A stretch of 64,000 nt of DNA, taken from NCBI RefSeq assembly GCF_014651995.1, contig NZ_BMXY01000001.1:1364001-1428000 (forward strand), written 5' to 3'. Source of the DNA: Cognatilysobacter xinjiangensis. GTDB taxonomy: Bacteria > Pseudomonadota > Gammaproteobacteria > Xanthomonadales > Xanthomonadaceae. Under the pieces are notes generated by a model. That model searched no databases, had not been told where the DNA came from, and saw only the letters and a program-made list of their open reading frames with translations. Made by a program: the position numbers and the translations under genes. Shown here piece after piece: positions 35,972 through 44,919 of this stretch (the stretch's first letter is position 1; every line of letters starts with the position of its first letter).

Positions 35972-36757
35972 TCAGAAGTCCCAGCGCGCCGACAGCGTCA
36001 CCGGCACCGAGACGCGGCTGCCGGTGTCGTTGATGTTGCCGAGGCCGAGGCCGGCGATGGCGCTGTCGTCGTCCTTGAGGTCGCCGACGTAGCGCACGCC
36101 GCTGGCGATGGTGAAGCTGAAACGGTCGGACACCGGCACGATCACGCCAGCGTCCAGGCCGCCGGTGGGGGACCAGCCGGACTGGTAGAACGGCGCATTC
36201 GCGATGGTGATCCCCGCCGCCGGGATCTCGAAACTGGCGCGGATGTCGTCGGTGCGCGTGGCGCCGATGCGGGCACCGAAGAACGGGCGCGCATAGCCGG
36301 CGGTGCCGAAGTAGTGGCGGTAGCCGATCTCGGCCGTCAGTGCGTCGTAGTCGCCGAAGCTGCCGTAGACCGGCAGCTCGGTGGCGAGCGCGGGCACGTA
36401 GGCGCCGCCCACCTGCACGCGGCCTTCGTCGGCGCGGGTCTGGCGCACCGAGCCGAAGATCTCCGAGCTGTCGCTCAGGCCGTAGCCGAACTCGAGGCCG
36501 GCGGTGGTGGCGAGGTCGTAGATGCGGTCGTGGCCGCGCGAGCCGACGCGCAGCTCGGCGGACACGCCGGCCAGCGCCGGGTTCAGCGGGCCGAGGTCGG
36601 GCACCGGGGCGGTCGCGCCGTCGTGCACGTCACCGCTGACCGGCACATCGACGCCGCCGACGATGCCGAACGAGAAGCGTCCGGCCTCCGGGCCCGCGGC
36701 ATGCGCGGACGTGGCGACGAGGGCGGCAAGGGGGAGAAGAAACCAGGAAGTGCGCAT
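35972..36757 (-). CDS. Outer-membrane beta-barrel protein
   Basis: The 261-residue protein has a signal peptide (RTSWFLLPLAALVATSAHAA). Many alternating amphipathic strands follow (LEFGYGLSDSSEIFGSVRQT, GARIGATRTDD, FSFTIASGVRYVGDLKDDDS), and the C-terminal VTLSARWDF ends in Phe as outer-membrane barrels do. The ATG at 36757 has GGAG 8 nt upstream. The barrel's cargo is unknown. Two dyads in the upstream region suggest regulation. Confidence 0.82.
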   Translation of the reverse strand: MRTSWFLLPLAALVATSAHAAGPEAGRFSFGIVGGVDVPVSGDVHDGATAPVPDLGPLNPALAGVSAELRVGSRGHDRIYDLATTAGLEFGYGLSDSSEIFGSVRQTRADEGRVQVGGAYVPALATELPVYGSFGDYDALTAEIGYRHYFGTAGYARPFFGARIGATRTDDIRASFEIPAAGITIANAPFYQSGWSPTGGLDAGVIVPVSDRFSFTIASGVRYVGDLKDDDSAIAGLGLGNINDTGSRVSVPVTLSARWDF

Positions 36758-36832
36758 GGGGAACTCCATATCCAGCGATCGGGGGCGTGGGCGCCATTGG
36801 CGGCGACGCGGAAAATACTGGGCGGCGCGGAG

Positions 36833-36873
36833 TTATCCGTGGATAAAGCGCCGATTTGTACAAACGCTGTACA
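36833..36873 (-). promoter_or_regulatory. Two dyads in the promoter region of the outer-membrane protein gene
   Basis: TTATCCGTGGATAA (36833-36846) is a perfect palindrome. Ten bases further on, TGTACAaacgcTGTACA (36857-36873) repeats a 6-bp palindrome with 5-bp spacing. Both lie 75-115 nt upstream of the minus-strand start at 36757, where operators would be expected. TTGTAC within the second could double as a -35 element. The bound regulator is unknown. Confidence 0.45.
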
Positions 36874-37115
36874 TGCGTGCGGCCGATTACGCCGGTGAAC
36901 CGGACTGTTTCGACGGCACGGGCGGTGCGTCCATCGTGGGCTTCCGCCCGTTCGACGTTGGACTGTTGGCACCTTTCCATCGAGCCGTTGCGACAAGTGC
37001 GCGCGAACGGCCGCAAGGCCGCGGCGTTGCCCGTGACGCCGGTTGCGACAGAAGAAGGAGGCCGGACCACTGCCGCGGCCGGCCTCGTGGGTCGCCGCGC
37101 GATGTGGCGGTGCCG

Positions 37116-37394
37116 TCAGTCGCGTCGCCCGCCCCGAGCTGCCGCGGCGGCCGCCTGCAGGACGCGCACATAGTTCGGGCGATTGGCCGGCGCCTGCTTC
37201 GCCGCCGTCTCCAGTCCTTCGACATACGAGGCCACCAGCGCCTGCGCGTTCCACTGGTCGCGCAGCTCCGCCATGGTCGCGTCCACGGCGCCGCGCACGT
37301 GCCAGTCGACGTTCATGCCCTTCTCGGCTTCGTTGGCGAGGTCGATGACGCGCAGCAGGTGCGGCGTCACGAGTCCGACGACGGTGGCATTCAT
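37116..37394 (-). CDS. Small hypothetical helical protein (92 aa)
   Basis: The product (MNATVVGLVTPHLLRVIDLA, YVEGLETAAKQAPANRPNYV) is helical and soluble, ending RGGRRD. AAGGA immediately precedes the ATG region. I recognise no family. The coding frame shows the local codon pattern, which supports a real gene. The 360-base gap between it and the outer-membrane protein gene contains only the dyads noted. Confidence 0.55.
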   Translation of the reverse strand: MNATVVGLVTPHLLRVIDLANEAEKGMNVDWHVRGAVDATMAELRDQWNAQALVASYVEGLETAAKQAPANRPNYVRVLQAAAAAARGGRRD

Positions 37395-37495
37395 TCCTTC
37401 ATCCCTGTTTCCAACCTGCGCAAAGCGTAGCGCGTCGCGGCGCTCGCGAGCCTACAACCGGTCGCAGTCAACGGACGTCCGCGATGCCGGCGTCC

Positions 37496-38746
37496 TCAAA
37501 GCAGATGCCGCAGCGTCGGCAGGTATTTCTCGCTGGAGCCCGTATTCACCGCCACCACCCGCTCGCCACGGCGCACGAGGCCGCGGTCGAGCAACTGCGG
37601 CAGCGCGGCGAGGCAGGCGGCGCCTTCGGGCGAGATCCAGTCGTGCGTGCGGCGCCACGTGGCGGACAGCTCGGTCGCGATCTCGTCTTCGTCCACCGCC
37701 ACCGCCGCGCCGCCGCTGGCGCGGATGATCTGCAGTACGCGGAAATGGCCGACGCCGCCCGGAACGTTGAGGCCGACCGCGAGCGTCTGCCCCGCCCCTA
37801 CGACCGTTGTGTCCTCTGCGCCCGCGTCGAACGCGCGCGCCAGCGGCGCGGTGCGTGCGCTCTGCACGCACAGCATGCGCGGGCGACGCGAATCGATCAG
37901 CCCCAGTGCCTGCAGCTCGTCCCAGGCCTTCCACATGCCCAGCACGCCCGTCCCGCCGCCGGTGGGATAGATCACCGCATCCGGCAGCGACCAGCGCGTC
38001 TCGCCCACCCGCGGCTCGGCCAGTTCGAGGCCGAGCGACTTCTTGCCCTCGATGCGCCAGCCCGGTTCCTGGAACGTCGCCACCGAGAACCAGCCGTCCG
38101 GGATGTAGCGCTCCTTGAGGAACGCGCCGGCCTCGCGGATGGTCGGGCCGACCAGTTCCAGCCGCACGCGGTCGGGATGGCGCTTCGCGGCCGCGGCCAC
38201 GCCGCCGAGGATCGGCATCGGCGTGTCGTCGGGCATCGCGACGACGACGCACAAACCGCCCTCGAGCGCATAGCGCACCAGCGAATCGCCGGCATTGCCC
38301 TGCGTCGGCACCGCGAGTTTCGTGAGGCCAAGGCGACGCGCCTGCGCGGCCACCATCGCCATGCCGCGGTCCTTGAAGCTCTGCGTCGGGTTGGCGCCGT
38401 AACCCGGATGCGCCTTGCCCTCGTCCTTGAGCTGCAGCGCCACGCCCGCCTTCGCCGCCACCGGATGCGCCGAGTAGTCGAGCAGCGGCGTCGCGCCCTC
38501 GCCCAGCGCGACGATGTGCGCGGCATCGGCGGGGTCGTCGATGTCCAGCGCCATCAGCGCGCCGAAGCGCCACAGGTCGCGGCGCTCCGGGCGATACCAC
38601 GCGGCATTGGGCTTCTCGCGCGCCAGGCGCTCGAGGTCGAGCACCATCTCGACCGGACGGCCGTCCACGGGATCGAGGTTCATCGGCACGTCGGCGGAAT
38701 ATTCGACACCGGACGCGATACCGCGTACGCAACGGACGTAGGACAT
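37496..38746 (-). CDS. Threonine-synthase-like PLP enzyme
   Basis: The protein has 416 residues of fold-type II. The PLP lysine is Lys125 in TQSFKDRGMA, with TQGNAGDSL (about 149-157) and the phosphate-binding PTGGGTGVLG (about 240-250). The N-terminus MSYVRCVRGI lacks the full zinc ribbon of some archaeal-type threonine synthases. The enzyme probably converts O-phosphohomoserine to threonine or acts on a related substrate. No thrA or thrB is adjacent, so it may be a second copy with another role. The ATG at 38746 was chosen because conservation begins there. Confidence 0.83.
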   Translation of the reverse strand: MSYVRCVRGIASGVEYSADVPMNLDPVDGRPVEMVLDLERLAREKPNAAWYRPERRDLWRFGALMALDIDDPADAAHIVALGEGATPLLDYSAHPVAAKAGVALQLKDEGKAHPGYGANPTQSFKDRGMAMVAAQARRLGLTKLAVPTQGNAGDSLVRYALEGGLCVVVAMPDDTPMPILGGVAAAAKRHPDRVRLELVGPTIREAGAFLKERYIPDGWFSVATFQEPGWRIEGKKSLGLELAEPRVGETRWSLPDAVIYPTGGGTGVLGMWKAWDELQALGLIDSRRPRMLCVQSARTAPLARAFDAGAEDTTVVGAGQTLAVGLNVPGGVGHFRVLQIIRASGGAAVAVDEDEIATELSATWRRTHDWISPEGAACLAALPQLLDRGLVRRGERVVAVNTGSSEKYLPTLRHLL

Positions 38747-38864
38747 GGAGGCACCCGTTCGGAGGTCCGCCCTTGTCGCAGCCGCGCGCGCGGATTTCAA
38801 CCGCCGGCCACTCGACGCCCGCGACGTCGCGGTGGATCCAGGCGCCGGTCTCGGCCTGCCGCGC

Positions 38865-39761
38865 CTACTGCAGAAACGCGCAGCCGCTGCGCTGCTCGCC
38901 GCCCACCGTGAGCGACACCGCGAGGGGATAGCGCCGGTCGGACATGCCGTCCGAGCAGTCCTTCTGCGCCCGCGTGCGCATCACGAAGGGCTTGCCATCG
39001 AGCGCGCCCGACCAGGTGCCGGCCTCGGGCGTGCCGGAAAAACGCGTCCACACCCGCGTGCCGTCGCGATCGTCGGGATGCGAATAGGTCACGCATCGCC
39101 CGTCCACCTGCGCGCTCCAGAACGGTTCGGTGCCGACCGCGCGCACGCGATTGGCAGGCACCGGCTGCCCGTCCTGCACGAGACAGGCGCTGGCTCGCGG
39201 CGACGCCGATGCATGGCCATCCGTGATCGCATCACCGTCCGCATTCGCGCCCCGCGACGCGCAGGCCACGACGAAATCCGACACCAGCGCCGGCGGCGGC
39301 ACAGGATGCGGCCCGCTGATCTGTGCACCGTAGGTCGCGGTGACCGCCCCGGACAGGAGGGTGCGCAGGTTCGACGGCACCGGCGTTTCCGCGCTGACCC
39401 CGCCACGCGCGGCGTCGCCCGCCGCATCCGCCACGAGCGCCATCACCTCGCCGCCCTGCCCGAACGACATCCGCTCCTCGCTCGCGATCGCCGCGAAGTC
39501 CGGCACGTTGACGCGCAGCCGGTCCTCGCCGGACTTGCACCAGGCCCGCAGCAGCGTGCGTCCCGAAGCGTTCTCCACGGCCAGCGACGTGCCCTCGCTG
39601 CCCGACGCGAGACGCCATGACGGCGCAGCGACGGCGGGCGGCGCCACGGCCGGCGCGGCGGGCGGCCGCGCCGCATCTGTGGACGCATCGGGTGCATCGG
39701 TGCGCCCGCAGCCGGCGAGCAGCGGGACGAGCGCGAACGCGGCGACGGCGGACAGACGCAT
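38865..39761 (-). CDS. Lipoprotein with COG3650-type domain
   Basis: The protein has 298 residues. The lipobox LLAGC gives Cys18. A Pro/Ala-rich linker leads to a central region, and the C-terminal domain has the COG3650 blocks AVGTEPFWSAQVDGRCVTYS and FVMRTRAQKDCSDGMSDRRY PLAVSLTV. CCGGAG precedes the ATG at 39761 by about 8 nt. It is an outer- or inner-membrane-anchored periplasmic protein of unknown role. It lies 85 nt downstream of a PNPOx-type gene. Confidence 0.75.
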   Translation of the reverse strand: MRLSAVAAFALVPLLAGCGRTDAPDASTDAARPPAAPAVAPPAVAAPSWRLASGSEGTSLAVENASGRTLLRAWCKSGEDRLRVNVPDFAAIASEERMSFGQGGEVMALVADAAGDAARGGVSAETPVPSNLRTLLSGAVTATYGAQISGPHPVPPPALVSDFVVACASRGANADGDAITDGHASASPRASACLVQDGQPVPANRVRAVGTEPFWSAQVDGRCVTYSHPDDRDGTRVWTRFSGTPEAGTWSGALDGKPFVMRTRAQKDCSDGMSDRRYPLAVSLTVGGEQRSGCAFLQ

Positions 39762-39846
39762 GCAGTGCTCCGGAAGCGGTAGACACGGCGAGTGTGCGGG
39801 CGCGACGTGAACGCGTGGCCATGCCGCCGCGCGCACGCGCACCGCT

Positions 39847-40308
39847 TCAGGCGCGGCAGTCAACCAGATCCGTGTGGCCGAAGCTCAGCCGGTAGTCCAG
39901 CACCGAGATCACTTCCGGCTCGACGCGGAACATCGCCACCTGCTCTGCGGCGGGCATCGGGAACGGTAGCGGCGCCGCGGGCGCGGGGTACTTGGCGGGC
40001 AGCAGGCGCAGCAGGCGTTCGGCCTCCGCGCGGTCCTGCACACGCGTGGCGCGCGCGGCCATCGACAGGCCGGCGATTGCCATGATGTCGGACGTGTCGT
40101 GGTCGATGGTCAGCGACACGCGGTTGTCGCGCGCGAGGTTGCGCGCCTTCTGGCTGTCGGGCCCGCACATGAAGTACAGCACCAGGCCCTCGCTGACGTA
40201 GCCGACGGTCGTGGCCTGCGGCCAGCCGTCCTCGCGCAGCGTCGCGACCGTCATGATGCGGTGCGCGTCGAGCAGGTCGAGGATCTTGCGGCGGATCGCC
40301 TCGTCCAT
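39847..40308 (-). CDS. Pyridoxamine 5'-phosphate oxidase family (flavin-binding) protein
   Basis: The 153-residue protein shows MTVATLREDGWPQATTVGYV, LVLYFMCGPDSQKARNLARD and VSLTIDHD, the split-barrel FMN-binding pattern. It is short and lacks the C-terminal substrate residues of PdxH, so a general stress-type flavoprotein is more likely than vitamin B6 synthesis. GGAGG lies 7 nt before the ATG at 40308. Confidence 0.84.
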   Translation of the reverse strand: MDEAIRRKILDLLDAHRIMTVATLREDGWPQATTVGYVSEGLVLYFMCGPDSQKARNLARDNRVSLTIDHDTSDIMAIAGLSMAARATRVQDRAEAERLLRLLPAKYPAPAAPLPFPMPAAEQVAMFRVEPEVISVLDYRLSFGHTDLVDCRA

Positions 40309-40544
40309 CGCCGGGCCTCCGAGTGATCGGCGGCCATCGTCACCCCGCGCACGCCGGTGATGTTGACGTGGATCAGTCTTGGCGGCGACGTGCCGCCGCC
40401 GCCGAAGCGCCGCGCTCCGGCCGGGCGGGCTGCGGGCGCCCGCGCTTCGCGCCGGCACCCGGGGCCCCGGCTGCGCGGGATCGACGCGAACCGAGGGAAC
40501 GCGCGCGCCTACACTTGCCGCCGCATTTGCCGATATCGTCGTGC

Positions 40545-41420
40545 ATGCCAGCCGAGTTACCGTCCCCCGCCGAACTGCTCGACCTGATGCCCGACGCGGT
40601 GTGCGTCGTGGATGCCAACGCCGTCCTTCTGTACGCCAGCGCCGCGTTCGAACGCATGCTCGGCCATCCGCGCGGGGCGCTGCTCGGCCGGCCGATGTTC
40701 GAGCTGGTGCATCCCGACGACATCGAGGCCACGCGCGAGCAGGCCGTGCGCCTCATGGAGGGCGGCGGCGAGCGCCACTTCCGCAACCGCTACCGCCACC
40801 GCGATGGAAGCACCGTCGACCTGCTCTGGTCGGCGCAGTGGCTGCCGCGGTACGGCGTGCGTGTCGGCGTGGCGCGCGATATCAGCAAGCTGCGGCGCGT
40901 GGAGCGCGAACTGGAACACCGCGCCAACCACGACGCCCTCACCGCCCTGCCCAACCGGCGCCGGTTCGGCGAACTCCTCGGGGCCGCGCTCGCCGAGGGC
41001 GAGCGCGCGGAGGTGCCGCTGGCGGTGCTCTACATCGATCTGAACGGATTCAAGGCGATCAACGATGCCTTCGGCCATCCCGCAGGCGATCGCGTCCTCG
41101 CGGAGGCCGCGCGCCGGCTCAGCGCCGGCCTTCGCGAAGGCGACAGCGTCTCGCGGATCGGCGGCGATGAATTCATCGCACTGCTGCCGGCCTGCGACGC
41201 GGTGGGCGGGCGTGCCGTCGCCGATGCCATGTGCATGCAGCTGCAGCGACCGTTCCTGATCGACGGCTGCCCCGTCGAGCTCCACGCGAGCATCGGGGTA
41301 GCGACGTATCCCGCCGACGCGAGCGATGCGGACGCCCTGGTCGCCTGCGCGGATGCCGCGATGTACGCGATGAAGCGGCGTCGCGCCGGGTCCGCCGGCG
41401 TCCTCGTCGACGCGACCTGA
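40545..41420 (+). CDS. PAS-GGDEF diguanylate cyclase (soluble)
   Basis: The protein has 291 residues. A PAS domain (about 8-125; LLDLMPDAVCVVDANAVLLY, RHRDGSTVDLLWSAQWLP) leads directly to a GGDEF domain with HDALTALPNRRRF, DLNGFKAINDAFGHPAGD and the intact catalytic SRIGGDEF (about 206-210). An REGD I-site lies five residues before the GGDEF. c-di-GMP synthesis with feedback control is expected. There is no membrane segment. The ATG at 40545 starts before the PAS core, and no strong ribosome site is visible. Confidence 0.9.
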   Translation: MPAELPSPAELLDLMPDAVCVVDANAVLLYASAAFERMLGHPRGALLGRPMFELVHPDDIEATREQAVRLMEGGGERHFRNRYRHRDGSTVDLLWSAQWLPRYGVRVGVARDISKLRRVERELEHRANHDALTALPNRRRFGELLGAALAEGERAEVPLAVLYIDLNGFKAINDAFGHPAGDRVLAEAARRLSAGLREGDSVSRIGGDEFIALLPACDAVGGRAVADAMCMQLQRPFLIDGCPVELHASIGVATYPADASDADALVACADAAMYAMKRRRAGSAGVLVDAT

Positions 41421-41505
41421 CGCGACATCGGCGGCGGCAGCCGCACTGCCGGCCGCTGATGCGCGCGGCGTACCGGCCAAACGCCCGCCTGCCGAGCCTC
41501 GTGCC

Positions 41506-41551
41506 TCCTCGACGGGGCTTCAGGGCCCAAGGGCGCGTAATCCGTCGAGGA
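41506..41551. repeat. Perfect 10-bp inverted repeat enclosing 26 nt
   Basis: The arms TCCTCGACGG (41506-41515) and CCGTCGAGGA (41542-41551) are perfectly complementary, and GGGCCC-rich sequence between them can pair further. It lies between the convergent PAS-GGDEF and RIO-kinase genes. It may be a terminator or a structured RNA element; no T-run follows. Confidence 0.4.
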
Positions 41552-41591
41552 CCCGGAGTCCAACCCCGGTTCCGCGAGGCGGGCCTCCCGC

Positions 41592-42446
41592 TCAGTCCTC
41601 GTCCTGCGCCTCGCGCCCCTGCTGGCGGATCAGCGCCAGCTCGCGCGCGTCGTTGATGGCCTCGCGCACGGCGTCGAGGTCGACGCTGCGCATGTCGGGC
41701 GTGAACCGGCCCGTGAGCGGGGTGTCGGGCTGCAGGTCGCCGGCCTCGAACAGCGCCCACATCTCCTCGCCGTACCAGGTGTCCAGCAGCTCCGGCGCCC
41801 AGCGGCCCAGGCTCGCGGTGAGGTTGTTGACGTCGCGCAGCAGCATCGTGCGCGCGGCGTTGTTGCCGGCCGCGCTCACCACCTGCGGGAAATCGATGAC
41901 GACGGGGCCGTCGGGGCCGACCAGCACGTTGTACTCGGACAGGTCGCCGTGGATCAGCCCGCAGCACAGCATCCGCACCACCTGCCGCACCAGCACCGCG
42001 TGGAACTCGCGCGCCTGCTCCGGCGTGAGCTCGACCTCGCCCAGGCGCGGCGCGGAGTAGCCGTCGGCGTCGGTCACCAGCTCCATCACCAGCACGCCGT
42101 GGAAGTAGCCGTAGGGCGTGGGCACACGCACGCCGGCGTCGCGCAGCAGGTACAGCGCGTCGACCTCGGTGTTCTTCCAGGCTGTTTCCTGCTGCTTCTT
42201 GCCGTACTTGCTGGCCTTCTCGATGGCGCGGGCCTCGCGGCTGCCGCGCACCTTGCGGCCTTCCTGGTACTGCACGCGCTGCTTGAAGCTGCGCTGCGCC
42301 ATGTCCTTGTAGACCTTCGCGCAGCGCACATCGTCGCCGGCGCGCACCACGTACACCGCGGCTTCCTTGCCGCTCTTGAGCGGCCTGAGCACTTCGTCGA
42401 TGACACCGTCTTCGATCAGCGTCTGCAGGCTTGCGGGGGTCTTCAG
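41592..42446 (-). CDS. RIO1-like serine protein kinase, apparent CTG start
   Basis: The protein has 284 residues. A RIO-type kinase fold is shown by SGKEAAVYVV (nucleotide loop), RCAKVYKD (ATP Lys), GLIHGDLSEYNVL (catalytic loop, about 163-175) and VVIDFPQ (metal loop, about 182-188). The best start is CTG at 42446: it gives LKTPASLQTLIEDGVIDEVL, which from memory aligns with the N-terminus of bacterial relatives, and GGAG lies 6 nt upstream. The first conventional start (GTG at 42392) would remove 18 conserved-looking residues. No ATG, GTG or TTG lies in frame for about 60 nt above the CTG. Target proteins are unknown. Confidence 0.85.
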   Translation of the reverse strand: MKTPASLQTLIEDGVIDEVLRPLKSGKEAAVYVVRAGDDVRCAKVYKDMAQRSFKQRVQYQEGRKVRGSREARAIEKASKYGKKQQETAWKNTEVDALYLLRDAGVRVPTPYGYFHGVLVMELVTDADGYSAPRLGEVELTPEQAREFHAVLVRQVVRMLCCGLIHGDLSEYNVLVGPDGPVVIDFPQVVSAAGNNAARTMLLRDVNNLTASLGRWAPELLDTWYGEEMWALFEAGDLQPDTPLTGRFTPDMRSVDLDAVREAINDARELALIRQQGREAQDED

Positions 42447-42666
42447 GGTGGCTCCGGGACGGGACGCGCGGGCCGGACGGCCGCGGGCGCGTAGTGTTGC
42501 AGGTCGACGCCGTCGGCGCCCGACCGGCGCGCCCGTCGCGCCTCACGACAGGCGCGTTCTGCGGACCAGGCCGCATCGGCAGCAGCCCGGGGCCCGCGCC
42601 GTCGACCCGGGCGCGGCCGTCGTCGCCCGCGCCGCCTGCGACCGGGCGGTGTATGCGGCCCGGGCG

Positions 42667-44073
42667 TCACGTGGCCGTCGTGCGCTCCACCACACCGCGG
42701 TACACGCGAAGCATCGCCTCGACGCTCCGGTCCACGTCGGACCCGGTGGTCGCCCAGTTGGAGACCGAGATGCGCATCGCCGCGAGGCCCTGCCACGTCG
42801 TGCCGCTGGCCCAGCAGGTCCCGTCCTCCTGTATGCCCGCGATGACCGCGCGCGTCGTCGCATCGTCGTCGCCGAAGCGCACCAGCACCTGGTTCAGCAC
42901 GACGTCGTTGAGGATCCGCACGCCCGCGGCATCGCCGAGGCGCCGCGCGAAGTGCCGCGCATGCGCGCAGCAGCGATCGACGAGGTCGGCGACGCCTTCG
43001 CGCCCCAGCGTTCGCAGGGCCGCGTATACCGGGATGCCGCGGGCGCGCCGGGAGAACTCCGGCACCCAGTCGACGGCGTCGCGCTCGGCGCCGCGCGTCT
43101 GCACCAGGTAGGCGGCCGACACCGTCATGGCCGCGCGATGCGCCTCCGCGTCGCGCACGATCGCGACGCCGCTGTCGTAGGGCACGTTGAGCCACTTGTG
43201 CGCATCCATCGCCCACGAATCCGCAAGCTCGATGCCGTCGGCGATGCCGCGCACGTCGCGGCCCGCGCGCGCCCAAAGGCCGAACGCGCCGTCGACGTGC
43301 AGCCACGCACCGCGCTCGCGCGCCACGTCGGCGATCGCGCGCAGCGGATCGAACGCACCCGTGTTCACGTGCCCCGCCTGTGCGCAGACGATCACCGGGC
43401 CGTCGAGCATGTCCATCGCCTCGCGCAGGCGGTCCACCCGCATGCGGCCCTGCTCGTCCGACGCCACGCGCACGAGCGATCGCGTGCCGAGCCCGAGATA
43501 GCGCAGCGCGACGTCGACGGTGACGTGCGCTTCCGCCGATGCGACCACGTGGATGCGCGGCGCGCCGACGAGACCCTCGCTCTCCACGTCCCAGCCGACG
43601 CGTTGCAGCACGCCGTGCCTCGCGGCGGCGAGGCAGGTGAAGTGCGCCATCTGGCAGCCGGTGACGAAACCCACCCCGCTCCCGCGTGGCAGGTCGAACA
43701 GTTCGAGCAGCCAGCGCGCGGCGATCTCCTCGAGCGCGGCCGCCATTGGCGAGATCACGTGGATACCCGCGTTCTGGTCCCACGTGGAGACCAGCCAATC
43801 GGTAGCGAGCGCGACCGGCACCGTGCCGCCGATGACGAAGCCGAAATAACGAGGCGCCGCGCAGGCCTACGTGCCGCGCGGCGCGTGCAGGGCGAGCCGG
43901 TCGATCACCGCGTCGGCGGGTTCGCCGCGCGCGGGCAAGGCGCCATCGAACGCGGAGAGCATGTCGTCGCGACCGGCGCGCGCACCGACGAAGCGTTCGG
44001 GAAGCGCGTCGATGAAGCGCATCGCATGCGCCTGCGCACGGCCGAGCAACGGGCCGAAGTCGTCGAACGTCAT
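42667..44073 (-). pseudogene. PLP-dependent group II decarboxylase interrupted by an in-frame TAG
   Basis: One reading frame from ATG 44073 to 42667 encodes a 468-residue group II decarboxylase-like protein. Codon 69 (43869-43867) is TAG: ...LALHAPRGT-stop-ACAAPRYFGFVIGG. The downstream part is intact, with WDQNAG, FVTGCQMAHFTCLAAAR, HVDGAFGLWA and the PLP lysine in DAHKWLNVPYDSG (about residue 293). The pieces are in the same frame, so a point mutation rather than a shift is the cause. A GTG at 43821 could restart translation but would lose the N-terminal dimer arm. A base-call error or amber suppression is the alternative. Confidence 0.8.
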
Positions 44074-44304
44074 GGCATGCCCCGTGCACTCGCGGGCCCG
44101 CTCGGCCCGCGGCGATTATGCGATCGCGCCGGCCGCCGCCGGCACTCAGGCACGGCCGCTATCCGGAGCCCCTGAACGTACGGCGCGGGCGCATCGCAGC
44201 AGCCCAGCGCACGGCCGCTCGGTGCGCCGGCCGCCGGTCCCGGCCATGCAGGCATCACACCCGCCGGCCTACGCTGGCGGCCTCCCCGGATCGAGGAACG
44301 AACG

Positions 44305-44700
44305 ATGCAGAACGTACCGGCTGGAACGCTCGTGGTGGTCGCCGACGGCAAGAAGGCGCGCATGCTCCGTAATGTCGGCGACGACAACGAGCTCACGCTG
44401 CGCCAGCACGACATGATGAACGCCGAGGACATCCCGTTGCAGGGTCCATCCGGCGTTGCACCGCACCAGCAGACGCCGCAGGAGAACGACGAGCGCACCT
44501 TCGCCAAGCACGTCGCGCAGCGCCTCAACGAGGGTGCACTCAAACAGGAATACGACCGCCTCGTGCTGATCGCCGACCCCGGCACGCTGGGCGAGATCCG
44601 TCCGCAGCTGCACAAGGAAACGCAGGACCGCCTGATCGGCGAGATCGCCAAGACGCTGACGAATGCGCCGCTCGAGGATATCCAGCGCGCACTGCACTGA
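44305..44700 (+). CDS. Host-attachment family protein (eRF1-like fold)
   Basis: The 131-residue protein begins MQNVPAGTLVVVADGKKARM LRN, and the C-terminal YDRLVLIADPGTLGEIRPQL HKETQDRLIGEIAKTLTNAP is the standard end of the family annotated as required for attachment to host cells. The name comes from a plant-associated homologue. The eRF1 domain 1-like fold suggests an RNA-linked role instead. GAGGA lies upstream of the ATG. Confidence 0.85.
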   Translation: MQNVPAGTLVVVADGKKARMLRNVGDDNELTLRQHDMMNAEDIPLQGPSGVAPHQQTPQENDERTFAKHVAQRLNEGALKQEYDRLVLIADPGTLGEIRPQLHKETQDRLIGEIAKTLTNAPLEDIQRALH

Positions 44701-44919
44701 ACGTGGCGGTCGGGGTGGGCTCCGCCCGTTGCCACCGCGGGGCGCGCGCTGTGGATCTGCGCCGTCGCCTCACCCATCGAACGCCCGCCCGATGTCAGCC
44801 CGATCGCGCGCGTCCCGTGCAAACGTCGACGCGGCGCGACCGGCGCATCGGGTCCGCTCGCGTCCTCCAGCCGTTGCGGTATCCGGGCATCGACAGAGCC
44901 GGGTCCACTTGCGTCCCGC

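Noticed and set aside
36833-36846. DnaA box / replication origin
   Set aside because: A single box-like palindrome with no cluster, no dnaA/dnaN genes and no AT-rich unwinding region.
41540-41590. tRNA-like 3' end (GGAGTCCAACCCCGGTTCC)
   Set aside because: There is a T-arm-like piece, but no anticodon arm, acceptor stem or D-arm could be drawn.
44073-44305. Further small genes between the decarboxylase and the host-attachment gene
   Set aside because: No frame has a ribosome site or protein-like composition.
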